34,123 nt of DNA from the NCBI GenBank assembly GCA_039028695.1, contig JBCCHN010000045.1, forward strand, positions 1 to 34,123, written 5' to 3'. The notes under the pieces are model-generated. The model saw nothing but the letters and a program-made list of their open reading frames with translations. It was not told the DNA's origin and did not search any database. The translations under genes and the position numbers were made by a program. This document shows, piece after piece, positions 16,875-25,316 of this stretch (the first letter of the stretch is position 1; each line of letters opens with the position of its first letter). Source of the stretch: JANQKX01 sp039028695. GTDB lineage: Bacteria > Pseudomonadota > Alphaproteobacteria > Kiloniellales > Kiloniellaceae.

Positions 16875-17764
16875 ACCTTTTCCTTACCCAGAGCCTTGGC
16901 GGGGATAAGTCCGTTGGGTCGCCATAAGAGGATCAGGATGACCAGCCCAAGACCGATGGACTCCTTAAACGGCTGTGCGGTTTCAGGGACATAGGCGGTC
17001 AAGTAGATCTCTATAAAGCCCAGGGCAAACCCGCCAGCAACCGCGCCCGACAGGCTACCCAATCCCCCGAGGATGGCGGCGATGAAGGCTTTGAGAACGG
17101 GCACAAATCCCATCAGGGGGTCAACGGAGGCCCGCTGCGCCACCCAAAGGACACCAGCCACTCCTGCTAACATGCCAGAAAGGGCAAAAGCACCGGAGAT
17201 AACGGCATTCGCTCGGATACCCATGAGTCGGGCGACGGGAAAGTCTTCCGCCGCGGCACGCATGGCAATGCCAACCGCCGTACGTTTTAGCAAGATGTTC
17301 AAGACGACCAGCATCACCGCGGTCACACAGATCGAGGAGATCTGATTAACGCCGATTGTCAGGCCGGCGATCTCGACGGACTGGGCAAAGATGTCGGGCA
17401 GAATGACCGGTTGAGACCGTTTGGAGATGAGGTTTTGGAAAAGGGTCTGAAGAATGATGGCAACGGCAAAACTGGTCACCAACATGGTGGCGCCGCTGCT
17501 ATTTCTCACTGGCCGGAAGGCCAATCGCTCCATGGCCATAGCCGCCAGCATGGCACAGACAACGGCAATAGGCGCGGCCAAGGCAAAGGGAATACCCGCC
17601 AAACCGGCGAACATCAAGACGTAGCCGGTGGTTGTCATCAGCTCGCCGTGGGCAAAGTTGATCATCCCCATGATCGAAAAGATGATAGCCAGGCCCAGCG
17701 CCAGAAGGGCGTAAGTCCCGCCCAGGGCGATCGCGTTGACGGTCTGCTGAAGAAAAAACTCCAT
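16871..17764 (-). CDS. Branched-chain-amino-acid-type ABC permease, LivH family
   Basis: This 297-residue inner-membrane permease has about eight hydrophobic helices. The family segment NAIALGGTYALLALGLAIIFSIMGMINFAHGELM lies near the N-terminus, and GLGSLSGAVAGGFALGFIE in the C-terminal half is typical of LivH/LivM proteins. The ATG at 17764 lies one base after the LivF stop codon (17768-17766). The longer frame reaching 17830 would overlap LivF and is not needed. Together with the LivM-LivG fusion it forms the membrane channel. Liv-type systems carry many amino acids, amides, urea and related compounds, so the name does not fix the substrate. Confidence 0.92.
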   Translation of the reverse strand: MEFFLQQTVNAIALGGTYALLALGLAIIFSIMGMINFAHGELMTTTGYVLMFAGLAGIPFALAAPIAVVCAMLAAMAMERLAFRPVRNSSGATMLVTSFAVAIILQTLFQNLISKRSQPVILPDIFAQSVEIAGLTIGVNQISSICVTAVMLVVLNILLKRTAVGIAMRAAAEDFPVARLMGIRANAVISGAFALSGMLAGVAGVLWVAQRASVDPLMGFVPVLKAFIAAILGGLGSLSGAVAGGFALGFIEIYLTAYVPETAQPFKESIGLGLVILILLWRPNGLIPAKALGKEKV

Positions 17765-17765
17765 C

Positions 17766-18488
17766 TCAGGCACCTTCCCCGGCGCCCAAATAAGCCTGTT
17801 CGATAATATTCGAGGAAGCCAGTTCAGCACCGCTGCCAGTGGTAACGATCCTGCCGCTGGCCATCAGATACCCTCGATCCGCGATATCAAGCGACAGGGC
17901 TACGTTTTGCTCAACCAACAAAATGGTCGTGCCTGCCGCCCGAAGGTCGTCAATCAGCTCGAAGATCTTCTCCACAATCTGCGGCGCCAAACCCAACGAG
18001 GGCTCGTCCAGCAGCAAGAGTTTCGGCGAGGACATCATGGCGCGGGCGATAGCCAATTGCTGCTGCTGTCCCCCCGACAGAGTGCCTGCCAATTGCTGAC
18101 GGCGGTCCTTCAGGATCGGAAAAAGATCCAACAAGTGCGACAGGTTATCGGTAAAGGCCGTGGATCGGGTGCCCAAGGTGTATCCACCCAGAATCAGGTT
18201 TTCCTCTACGGTCAAGGCCGCAAAGACGCGGCGGCCTTCCGGCGTCAATGTTAACCCCCGACGGACCAGTTGTTCCGGTGACAAGTTGTTGGTTACCATG
18301 CCGTCAAAGGTCACCTCGCCAGCCTGTATGGAGGTTAGCCCCACCAGCGCATTCAAGGTTGACGATTTTCCCGCACCATTGGCACCCAGCAACGCAACGA
18401 TCTCACCCTCGGCAACGTCGATGTCTATACCGCGCACGGCTTCGACAGCGCCGTAGCCGACGGTGAGATTTGTGGTCGAAAGAAGCAA
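17766..18488 (-). CDS. ABC transporter ATPase, LivF family
   Basis: This 240-residue ATP-binding subunit has Walker A GANGAGKSST, the signature LSGGQQQQLAIARAMM, Walker B LLLLDEPSLGLAP and a switch region with LLVEQNV. It has the LivF-type N-terminus (LLSTTNLTVGYGAVEAVRGIDI) and the C-terminal EQAYLG that marks this subfamily. It pairs with the LivG domain fused to LivM to drive import. It sits between the binding-protein gene (22 bp upstream) and livH (one base downstream). Confidence 0.95.
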   Translation of the reverse strand: MLLSTTNLTVGYGAVEAVRGIDIDVAEGEIVALLGANGAGKSSTLNALVGLTSIQAGEVTFDGMVTNNLSPEQLVRRGLTLTPEGRRVFAALTVEENLILGGYTLGTRSTAFTDNLSHLLDLFPILKDRRQQLAGTLSGGQQQQLAIARAMMSSPKLLLLDEPSLGLAPQIVEKIFELIDDLRAAGTTILLVEQNVALSLDIADRGYLMASGRIVTTGSGAELASSNIIEQAYLGAGEGA

Positions 18489-18509
18489 CGGGTCCCTACC
18501 GACTGGCCT

Positions 18510-19676
18510 CTAATTCATCCGGGGCTCGGGAACCAAGTCAGCGGTCGGCGCTGGTTGACCGACCAGCTCTCGCGCGCCGTCCTTGACACGGATGAGCGTG
18601 ACCTCGCGCACCGGCATGCCGGTCGTGCCCTTATAAGTGATCTTACTGGTCGCGCCCTGCAGGCCCTCGATATTGGCCACCGCATCCCGAATGGCAACCG
18701 GATCGGTCGAGCCCGCGTTGACAACACCCGCTTCGATCACCTTGATGAGGTCATAGCCGATGGCATTGAAGACGGTTTCGGACTCTGCACCATACTTGTC
18801 CTTGTACTTTGCATTAAAGGTTTCCAGCTCGCTTCCCGGCGTAGCATGACCCGCCGTTGTAAAGACAACACCCTCGGCGGCTTCGCCCAATGAGAAGGTT
18901 GTGGGCGAATCAATGCCATCACTACCGATCACCTGGGTATCTACACCGGCGGCACGAAGTTGGCGGATAAAAGCGGGAAAGTCGGGCTCATAGGCAGAAG
19001 TCATGATGACGTCCGGGGCCGGATCAAGATTCTTGATCTTGGTGACTTCCGCGGAGAAATCCTGCTGGCCAATAGCATAGGTGCCCTCGCCGGCAACATT
19101 CAAGCCCATAGCCTTATAAACGTCCCCAAAATAAAGCGGCATCGACGTATATTGGCTATCCAGGGAATAGAGAATGTAGGCGTTTTGATGACCTTGGTCC
19201 TTAGCCCACTCGGCGGACACCGTGGCCTGCACATTATCCCCTGGGAAATTGGCGAACATAAAGTCGCCGCCCATTAAGGGCAGGGTCGGTGAAGAAGCAC
19301 AGGTAGAAAAGGCCGGGATCTGAGCGTCGCCCGCCAAGGCAGCGGCGGCAAATGAGGGATCCGCGTCACAGGGCGTGATCAGGACATTGACGCCCTCGTC
19401 GATCAATTCCTGGACGGCGATGGAGGTCTGGGCAGCGTCCGAGCGAACGTCCTTTTCGATCAGTTCGATCTTTGTCGTCCCACCGATGCCACCGGCCTGG
19501 TTGATTTCATCAACGGCCAGATGGATGCCTTCAATGACCGGTCCATCATAGGGCGCAAGACCCCCGGTTTGCGCCGTAGCCACGCCGATTTTTAAGCTAT
19601 CGGCGAGCGCGCCCACAGGGCTAAGCGCCAATGCCAGCGCGGTTCCCAGTGCGATCTGTTTTATGCTGCTTGTCAT
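18510..19676 (-). CDS. Liv-type periplasmic substrate-binding protein (type I fold)
   Basis: This 388-residue protein begins with a Sec signal (TALALALSPVGALA, cleaved near residue 25). The Peripla_BP_6 pattern follows: LKIGVATAQTGGLAPYDGPVIEGIHLAVDEINQAGGI, then ELIEKDVRSDAAQTSIAVQELID, then a second lobe with YLLY-like DSQY and VIMTSAYEPDFPAFIRQL. AAGGAG lies about 8 nt before the ATG. It captures the ligand in the periplasm and delivers it to the LivH/LivMG channel. The two Cys residues in TPCDADPSF and STCASSP could form a disulfide. The ligand cannot be determined by reading. The neighbouring ligase and amidohydrolase suggest an amine, amide or unusual amino acid. Confidence 0.93.
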   Translation of the reverse strand: MTSSIKQIALGTALALALSPVGALADSLKIGVATAQTGGLAPYDGPVIEGIHLAVDEINQAGGIGGTTKIELIEKDVRSDAAQTSIAVQELIDEGVNVLITPCDADPSFAAAALAGDAQIPAFSTCASSPTLPLMGGDFMFANFPGDNVQATVSAEWAKDQGHQNAYILYSLDSQYTSMPLYFGDVYKAMGLNVAGEGTYAIGQQDFSAEVTKIKNLDPAPDVIMTSAYEPDFPAFIRQLRAAGVDTQVIGSDGIDSPTTFSLGEAAEGVVFTTAGHATPGSELETFNAKYKDKYGAESETVFNAIGYDLIKVIEAGVVNAGSTDPVAIRDAVANIEGLQGATSKITYKGTTGMPVREVTLIRVKDGARELVGQPAPTADLVPEPRMN

Positions 19677-19697
19677 AGTCTCGTCTCCTTTTCAGTC

Positions 19698-21593
19698 TTA
19701 CGGATCTATTGCTTGGTCCTGTATGGCCTTAGTCATCCGGTCCGCTGTTTTGCGACCCAGATAGGCCTCAATTACGGCGGGGTTTTCTTGGACCGCCGCC
19801 GGTGCCCCTTGTGCAATGATTTTGCCTTCGTTCAACACCACGACCCGGTCGCAAAGCTTCATGATTAGGGGCAGGTCGTGATCAATAATGAGAATGCCCA
19901 TGCTGTGGCTATCTTTGAGGCGCAGCAGATCTTGCATCAATCGGTCGGTTTCCTCTCTGTTCATCCCGGCTGCCGGTTCGTCCAAGAATAAAAACTTCGG
20001 TTTCAGTGCAAGAGCCCGGGCAATTTCCACTCGCCTCTGGTCGCCATAAGAAAGGGTGGTGGCGAAGAAGTTTATCTTGTCCCTGATTCCAAGAGAAGTT
20101 ATGGCCTGTCGTGCCGTATGCCGGGCCTCGGATACAGATATCTTAGGCCAACGCCGCAAGGCGGAAATGGTGACGTTGTTCAGGACGCTCAAAGAGGTGA
20201 AAAGCCGAATGTTTTGAAAAGTACGTCCGATACCATGACCGGCAATTTTGTGAGAGGGAAAACCGGTGACATTTACCTCATCCACATGAACCTGCCCAGC
20301 CGATGCGGGCAGGACACCGGACAAAACGTTCAAAAGCGTCGTCTTGCCAGAGCCGTTGGGGCCGATGAGTCCGACGATTTCCTGTCCTTTAAGCTCTAAA
20401 GAAACATCGTCAACGGCAACCAGGCCATCAAAGGTTTTAGTGATGTGCTCGGCCGAGATAAATCGTTCGCCGGACGTTTCGGCAACCTGGTGTGATTGAG
20501 CCTCGACGGATTTGCCTTCGGCATTGCCGATGTGGTCCCGGGCGGATTCGTCTTTGCCGGGCAGCACCAATTCATCCCATTCGGAACGCCCCATCAGCCC
20601 GTCGGCCTTTTTGTACATTACCGCCAGGATGATCAAGCCAATACCGATTTGGGTCATGCCAAAGAGGACCGGCAGCTGCAGACCCAGGATCTCCACACCG
20701 CCTTCGAGCCGGCGCAGCACCTCGGTTACCGCGGTGATTAAGATCGTGCCCGCCAAGGCGCCGCTAACCGTGGCCATGCCGCCAACAATCAGCATCGCCA
20801 GCAGCAAGAAGGTGTCCACGAAGAAAAACTTTTTAGCCGAAAAGGCCCCTAAAAAATGGCCCAATAATACACCGGCGATGGCCACAACACCGGCACTGAT
20901 GACCCACGCCAGAAGACGCTGCTTGCGCACATTGATGCCCATGGCATTGGCCGCGAGTTGGTCATCGCGCGAAGCCCGCAGCTTAACCCCCCAAACTGAT
21001 TCTCGAAACACGCGGGCCACGACGATCGCCAAGATCGCAGCCAAGGCGGCGACCGGCAGATCGGTGTCACGGGGCACGCCGAAAAAGGACTGGCTGCCCC
21101 GCGTGAAATCCCGTGCGCCGATGATCAAGCCGTGAACAATGATAAGAAGCGCCAAGGTGGCAATGGTCGCGGCCGAACCGTCGAGCCGGGCAATCACCAC
21201 CCCGACAACCAACGCTACGGCCATGACCACAATCACCGTGATCACCGTGGCGGCCAAGAGATCAAAGTGGGCAACGGCCAAAAAATCGGGCAGCTTGGAA
21301 AGGGTCATCTGCTTCATGGCAACCGGCATAGTCAAGATGCCGGACAGGTAAGCTGCAATGCCCATGAAGGACAGGTGGCCAAAGCTCAAAATGCCCGAGT
21401 TCCCCGAATAGATGCCCATGCCCAGCACGGCGATCAGGTTGATCAGGAATACAATGAGGATGCGCTCAACCCCGCCGCCCAGCAATCCGGCGATCAGCGC
21501 GGACAGGGCGATCAGCCCCACAAATCCGCCGGTTCCAATAAAGGCGCGGGCGCCCAAAGTCGCCTCCCTCGTTAAATCTCTCCTGGGATTCAT
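19698..21593 (-). CDS. LivM-LivG fusion: ABC permease joined to ATPase
   Basis: This is one polypeptide of about 631 residues. The N-terminal ~330 residues are a LivM permease with roughly ten helices (GMGIYSGNSGILSFGHLSFM is the family hallmark). A charged linker (~340-375) follows. The C-terminal ~250 residues are a LivG ATPase with Walker A GPNGSGKTTLLN, signature LSYGDQRRVEIARAL, Walker B FLFLDEPAAGMN and the LivG-type ending VIEAYLG. The ATG at 21593 is used. A TTG at 21599 is in frame, and neither has an obvious Shine-Dalgarno sequence. It is the first gene of the transporter operon, divergent from rpiR. Fusion fixes a 1:1 ratio of permease and ATPase. Confidence 0.93.
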   Translation of the reverse strand: MNPRRDLTREATLGARAFIGTGGFVGLIALSALIAGLLGGGVERILIVFLINLIAVLGMGIYSGNSGILSFGHLSFMGIAAYLSGILTMPVAMKQMTLSKLPDFLAVAHFDLLAATVITVIVVMAVALVVGVVIARLDGSAATIATLALLIIVHGLIIGARDFTRGSQSFFGVPRDTDLPVAALAAILAIVVARVFRESVWGVKLRASRDDQLAANAMGINVRKQRLLAWVISAGVVAIAGVLLGHFLGAFSAKKFFFVDTFLLLAMLIVGGMATVSGALAGTILITAVTEVLRRLEGGVEILGLQLPVLFGMTQIGIGLIILAVMYKKADGLMGRSEWDELVLPGKDESARDHIGNAEGKSVEAQSHQVAETSGERFISAEHITKTFDGLVAVDDVSLELKGQEIVGLIGPNGSGKTTLLNVLSGVLPASAGQVHVDEVNVTGFPSHKIAGHGIGRTFQNIRLFTSLSVLNNVTISALRRWPKISVSEARHTARQAITSLGIRDKINFFATTLSYGDQRRVEIARALALKPKFLFLDEPAAGMNREETDRLMQDLLRLKDSHSMGILIIDHDLPLIMKLCDRVVVLNEGKIIAQGAPAAVQENPAVIEAYLGRKTADRMTKAIQDQAIDP

Positions 21594-21612
21594 GATCAAA
21601 TAAATATTTCAC

Positions 21613-21628
21613 GTCAACAAGAATTGAC
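21613..21628. promoter_or_regulatory. Palindrome in the divergent promoter region, candidate RpiR operator
   Basis: GTCAA-CAAGAA-TTGAC is an inverted repeat of 5-bp arms in the 168-bp gap between the divergent livMG and rpiR genes. A second, overlapping short repeat is ACAA-AA-TTGT at 21627-21636. The stretch is AT-rich, with TTGACA at 21624-21629 as a possible plus-strand -35 element. Assignment to the neighbouring regulator is by position only. Confidence 0.4.
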
Positions 21629-21761
21629 AAAATTGTTGCAAAAATTCCAAACTTGCCCAATAACCGAAGCCACGCTGGCGCTTCGCGGATTTGGTCCGGT
21701 ATAGAGATCCGGCTCAACAGCAAGGGATTTGCGAGCAACCTATTTGGGAGAGACATAAAGG

Positions 21762-22655
21762 GTGCCTCTTAGTGAACGGATCGATGAGCGTTTGGGGACA
21801 CTGACGGCGGGCGAACGCAAGGCCGCCACTGCTCTTAAGGCCGACTATCCCTTTACAGGCCTTCTGACCGTCGCCGAATTCGCCAAACGTGCCAACGTCA
21901 GCAGCCAAACCATCTTGCGCTTGGCCTCAAAGCTAGGCTTTCAAGGCTATAGCCAATTCCAGCAAACGCTGATCGGCGAATTGAAAGAGGGCTATCAATC
22001 CCCCGTGACCCTGCGCGAAAAGCGCGGTGACGGTAAAGGTGCCGGATCGTTTTTCGCCGGTCTGGTCGAGTCAGCGGTTCGCGCGGCCGAGGAAACCGCC
22101 TCTTTCATCTCCGATGCCCAACTCGAGATCATCGTCGCCTTGCTGAGCGATCAAAAACGGGGCGTGCACTTGTTGGGCGGGCGCATCACGGACACCCTGG
22201 CATCCTATTTGGCGCGCCATATGAAACAGATAAGGCCCAAGGTCTATAAGGTACCTACCGACCACGAGGAATGGCCGGACTATCTTCTGCGCCTGGGCCG
22301 CAATGATGTGGTCTTCATGGTCGATGTGCGGCGCTATCAAGCGGATCTGGATTGGTTCGCCGAACAAGCTGCCGCCAGTGGGGCGCATATCATCTTGCTG
22401 ACCGACCGCTGGATCTCGCCGATCTCCCGCCACAGCACTCATGTCCTGCCGGTCATTATTGACGTGGGCACGCCTTGGGATACCAGCGTGACGGCGCTGT
22501 TGCTGATCGAGGCCTTGATCAACAAGGTCGCGGAAGCCGATTGGCCGAAAACCCGATCACGCATTGAAAGGTGGGACTCGGTGCGCTTTTCGCCGGGCGT
22601 CGCAACCTTGGACGGTCCGACACGGTGGGAGAAAGGCAATGCCGGTGACGAATAA
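21762..22655 (+). CDS. RpiR/MurR-family transcriptional regulator (HTH plus SIS domain)
   Basis: This 297-residue DNA-binding regulator has an N-terminal HTH_6 domain (residues ~1-80: LTAGERKAATAL, then TVAEFAKRANVSSQTILRLASKLGF). The C-terminal SIS domain (~115-260) carries GVHLLGGRITDTLASYLARH and NDVVFMVDVRRYQADLDWFAEQA. SIS domains of this family usually sense phosphosugars or related small ligands. The start is a GTG at 21762 with GGGAGAG about 10 nt upstream. It is divergent from the livMG operon and overlaps the ligase gene by 17 nt, so it probably controls both arms of the locus. In the SIS domain DVRRY replaces the usual SxSG-like loop, so the ligand may not be a simple phosphosugar. 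Confidence 0.92.
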   Translation: MPLSERIDERLGTLTAGERKAATALKADYPFTGLLTVAEFAKRANVSSQTILRLASKLGFQGYSQFQQTLIGELKEGYQSPVTLREKRGDGKGAGSFFAGLVESAVRAAEETASFISDAQLEIIVALLSDQKRGVHLLGGRITDTLASYLARHMKQIRPKVYKVPTDHEEWPDYLLRLGRNDVVFMVDVRRYQADLDWFAEQAAASGAHIILLTDRWISPISRHSTHVLPVIIDVGTPWDTSVTALLLIEALINKVAEADWPKTRSRIERWDSVRFSPGVATLDGPTRWEKGNAGDE

Positions 22656-23982
22656 AACAACAAAAACCGGCCACCACGAACCCTTGGCGATGATTTGCAG
22701 TCCGGACTTCTCCGGCCACACCCGAGGCAAGTCGTTCCCCGTAGCCGATCTGGACAGCCGCCTGACCAAGGGCATCGGCTGGGTGCCGACCAATGTGCAG
22801 ATCACCGCCTTTGATTCCATCGCGGACTCACCCTTCGGCTCTCTGGGCGATTTACTCATGATTGCCGATCCCGAAACCCAGGTACGCGTGGACTTTGGCG
22901 ACGGCTCGCCTCAGGAGCACTTCTTTTTCGGCACCATCCATCACACCGATGGTACCCCCTGGGAGTGCTGTCTGCGGGGCCGATTGGCTGAAGCGCTGCG
23001 ACAGCTCAAGGCGGAGACTGGCCTCAATCTACTCAGCGCCTTTGAGATGGAGTTCCAATTCCTGGACACCACATCCAAGGTGGGGCCTGGCTTCAGTCTG
23101 TCCGGCTTTCGCGAGAAAAAGGCCTTCGGCGAAAGCTATTTGGGTGCGCTTCGGCAGGCCGGCGTGGCGCCGGATTCCTTCCTGCGCGAATGGGGTGGAC
23201 ATCAATATGAAGTGACCATGCATCCCCAAGAGGGCATCCGCGCCGCAGACCATGCGCTCATCATCCGGGAACTGGCGCGGGCCACGGCCCAGCGCCTCGA
23301 AGACCCTATAACCTTTACGCCATTGCGGGATCTGAATGGCGCGGGCAATGGCGTTCATATCCATCTCAGCTTCGTCGATGACGACGGCGAGCCGCAAACG
23401 CACGACCTGGATGGCCCCGGCGGCCTCAGCACGGTTGCCGGCCAGTTTGTCGCCGGTGTTCTGCACCATCTGCCCGACATCACCGCCCTGACCGCGCCCA
23501 GCGTTATTTCCTATGCCCGTTTGGCGCCGCATCGCTGGAGTGCCGCCTTCAACAATCTGGGCTATCGAGATCGCGAGGCTTCCCTGCGCATTTGTCCTGT
23601 TGCCGCCCTGCCGGGTCTGGACACGGCTAAACAGTTCAATGTGGAGTTTCGCGCTGGCGACTCGGCGGCGAGTCCCCACCTTCAGCAGGCTGCCATCGTC
23701 TATGCGGGCCTCGACGGCATTCGACAAGAATTGGCACCGCCCGCGCCCACCCAAGACGACCTCTCCTTACTTAGCACCGCTCAACTGCAAGAGCGGGGGT
23801 TCCGGCGCCTGCCCGGATCCCTGCAAGAAGCCCTCGCGCTTTTTGCTGCTTCCGACGCGGTCAAGTCTTGGTTCGGCGAACTCTTCGTTGACGTCTATGT
23901 CAAACATAAAGAAGGTGAGCTAGCCTTCCTAGAAGGCAAAACCAAGGAGGAAGCCTGCCAGGCTTATGAACAGGTTTACTAA
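22639..23982 (+). CDS. Glutamine-synthetase-family ligase (glutamyl-amide forming)
   Basis: This 447-residue enzyme has the glutamine synthetase fold, which joins an amine to the gamma-carboxylate of glutamate (or a similar acid) using ATP. Visible landmarks are Glu136 and Glu138 in SAFEMEFQF, Glu191 in GGHQYEVTM, His240 and His242 in NGAGNGVHIHLSF, the nucleotide/substrate Arg region APHRWSAAFNNLGYRDREASLRI, and VEFRAGDSAASPHLQQAA in place of the classical E.R..D..aNPYLa. The ATG at 22639 lies just after GGGAGAAAGG and inside the end of rpiR. The adenylylation Tyr loop of true GlnA is not recognisable, and the diverged substrate loop argues for a non-ammonia amine substrate, as in gamma-glutamyl-polyamine or ethanolamine ligases. 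The exact amine is unknown. Confidence 0.88.
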   Translation: MPVTNKTTKTGHHEPLAMICSPDFSGHTRGKSFPVADLDSRLTKGIGWVPTNVQITAFDSIADSPFGSLGDLLMIADPETQVRVDFGDGSPQEHFFFGTIHHTDGTPWECCLRGRLAEALRQLKAETGLNLLSAFEMEFQFLDTTSKVGPGFSLSGFREKKAFGESYLGALRQAGVAPDSFLREWGGHQYEVTMHPQEGIRAADHALIIRELARATAQRLEDPITFTPLRDLNGAGNGVHIHLSFVDDDGEPQTHDLDGPGGLSTVAGQFVAGVLHHLPDITALTAPSVISYARLAPHRWSAAFNNLGYRDREASLRICPVAALPGLDTAKQFNVEFRAGDSAASPHLQQAAIVYAGLDGIRQELAPPAPTQDDLSLLSTAQLQERGFRRLPGSLQEALALFAASDAVKSWFGELFVDVYVKHKEGELAFLEGKTKEEACQAYEQVY

Positions 23983-23989
23983 GGGCACG

Positions 23990-24008
23990 AATTAAGATGT
24001 CCCCAATT
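23990..24008. repeat. Short repeat, copy 1 (TGTCCCCAATT), left of the DUF2161 gene
   Basis: TGTCCCCAATT at 23998-24008 recurs as an exact direct copy at 24922-24932. The slightly longer AATTAAGATGTCCC (23990-24003) is matched with two differences by the reverse complement of 29261-29274. Such GTCCCC/AATT sequences resemble palindromic repeats spread by REP-type transposases, but none is encoded here. Confidence 0.45.
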
Positions 24009-24019
24009 ATTTAGACCTC

Positions 24020-24718
24020 TCAGCCAACTTCTTTGAGTCTGTTCAGCTCGACCTCATAGGCTGACATCGCCTGCTTACCATTTGGACTGAGGTCATAGAT
24101 GCCGGTGCGTATCCTGTCAAACCAGCCGTAGTGATTATCCGCCATAATCCGCCTGGCCCGGTCCACCTGCGCGGCTTTCGCCACCTCCGATGCTTTGCTC
24201 GGCCCGGACTGAGACAAAATCCAAAGGCACCTCAGGGCATCTTGCCGATAGGCCGTCATGATCTTGCGCCCGCCGGTGCCACCCATATTTGGGTCTCCGA
24301 CCCGTTGCGCGAACTCTTTCAGCAGGCGTGCTTGCCTGACCTTGGACTTGCGCGGCCTATAAGGCGCCGGATCCAAATGGACGACGACAAAGCTTTCCTT
24401 TGGGCCAACGGTGATCAAGCCGAGCCCAAGGCGTCGACACAAAAGCAGATTTTTCTTCAGGGTTCTCGCATAAGCCTGCCCGCGATCGCCGGGAACGGCC
24501 ACATAGACCAAGTCGGTGATCGATTGCCGCGCGATTGCTTGATGCACCAATGTAAGCGTAAAGCTATTCTTGAGTTCAACCAATACACAGTCTTCGGTGC
24601 CCCGCCGCGCCATGACATCAACACCGTCAATCTCACTTTTAACGTGGTAGCCCTGCCCCTCAAGGAATCCTTTGACAGGTTCATAAAGGTCGGTTTCAGG
24701 TTTGGATCCACCGGCCAT
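24020..24718 (-). CDS. DUF2161-family protein with a PD-(D/E)XK nuclease-like fold
   Basis: This 232-residue soluble protein has a nuclease-type signature in its N-terminal third: Glu8 (PETDLYEPVKGFLE), Asp34 (DGVDVMAR), then Glu48-Leu-Lys50 (VLVELKNSF), in the order expected for a PD-(D/E)XK metal-binding site. The middle continues with LVYVAVPGDR and GLGLITVG. The C-terminal ~100 residues look like a winged-helix-type region (SKASEVAKAAQVDRARRIMADNHYGWFDRIRTGIYDLSPNG). This matches DUF2161, common in alphaproteobacteria and annotated as a putative phosphodiesterase. The biological role is not established in the family. A DNA or RNA repair or processing role is inferred from the fold. It stands alone, convergent with the ligase gene. 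Confidence 0.8.
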   Translation of the reverse strand: MAGGSKPETDLYEPVKGFLEGQGYHVKSEIDGVDVMARRGTEDCVLVELKNSFTLTLVHQAIARQSITDLVYVAVPGDRGQAYARTLKKNLLLCRRLGLGLITVGPKESFVVVHLDPAPYRPRKSKVRQARLLKEFAQRVGDPNMGGTGGRKIMTAYRQDALRCLWILSQSGPSKASEVAKAAQVDRARRIMADNHYGWFDRIRTGIYDLSPNGKQAMSAYEVELNRLKEVG

Positions 24719-25316
24719 GCGGTCAACAAACCCAATGGCAAGGCGAGGTGCTTTTTAGAACGACCGCAGCTGCCTCGCCCCCTTTAAGGATCCTCCAAAG
24801 CATATCCGATCGTTTCAACATGAGACTCCTGGCTACCTCCATCAGGAAACGGGATATGTGATCGCCCAGCTTGTCACAATAGTGAAAATTAAATTGAAAA
24901 ATCTCGGTTTTGTGATCTTATTGTCCCCAATTCACGGCACAAGCCAATAAGAATAGAGCGAGGATGGGGTTCCCGAGTCAAGTGGAGGTGGTAGTTGCCA
25001 GTGCTGCAGTGACGGGGTATCGATGTGCCCCATAGCGGTTCCAGAGCAGTAGCGCACCCTGAATATGACTGAAATCCCAACAAAGGCATTGCTTAGACAC
25101 GATAATCTGGCCGGATTTTTAGCTGCAAAACCCACGACGATGCCCCGATTTGGCGGTCGAAAGGCATGCAGATCCTTGTTCGCTTTCCATTTAGGGATTA
25201 GCGGTTACGAAAATCCCTGAATAACCTTCAATAAGTGTATAAGTTAGGAATGAATCGTAATCAGGCGGATAACGCCGTAAACAACAGAAAGGCTTTAAAC
25301 AATGTGGAGGAAAACA
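24719..25316. other. Intergenic region of about 600 bp
   Basis: No supported gene. It contains the second copy of TGTCCCCAATT (24922-24932) and the promoter region of the binding-protein gene. All frames are interrupted by stops, and the short open stretches lack start signals and family motifs. Confidence 0.5.
24922..24932. repeat. Short repeat, copy 2 (TGTCCCCAATT), right of the DUF2161 gene
   Basis: Exact 11-bp direct copy of 23998-24008. The pair brackets the DUF2161 gene with about 0.9 kb between copies. Confidence 0.45.
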
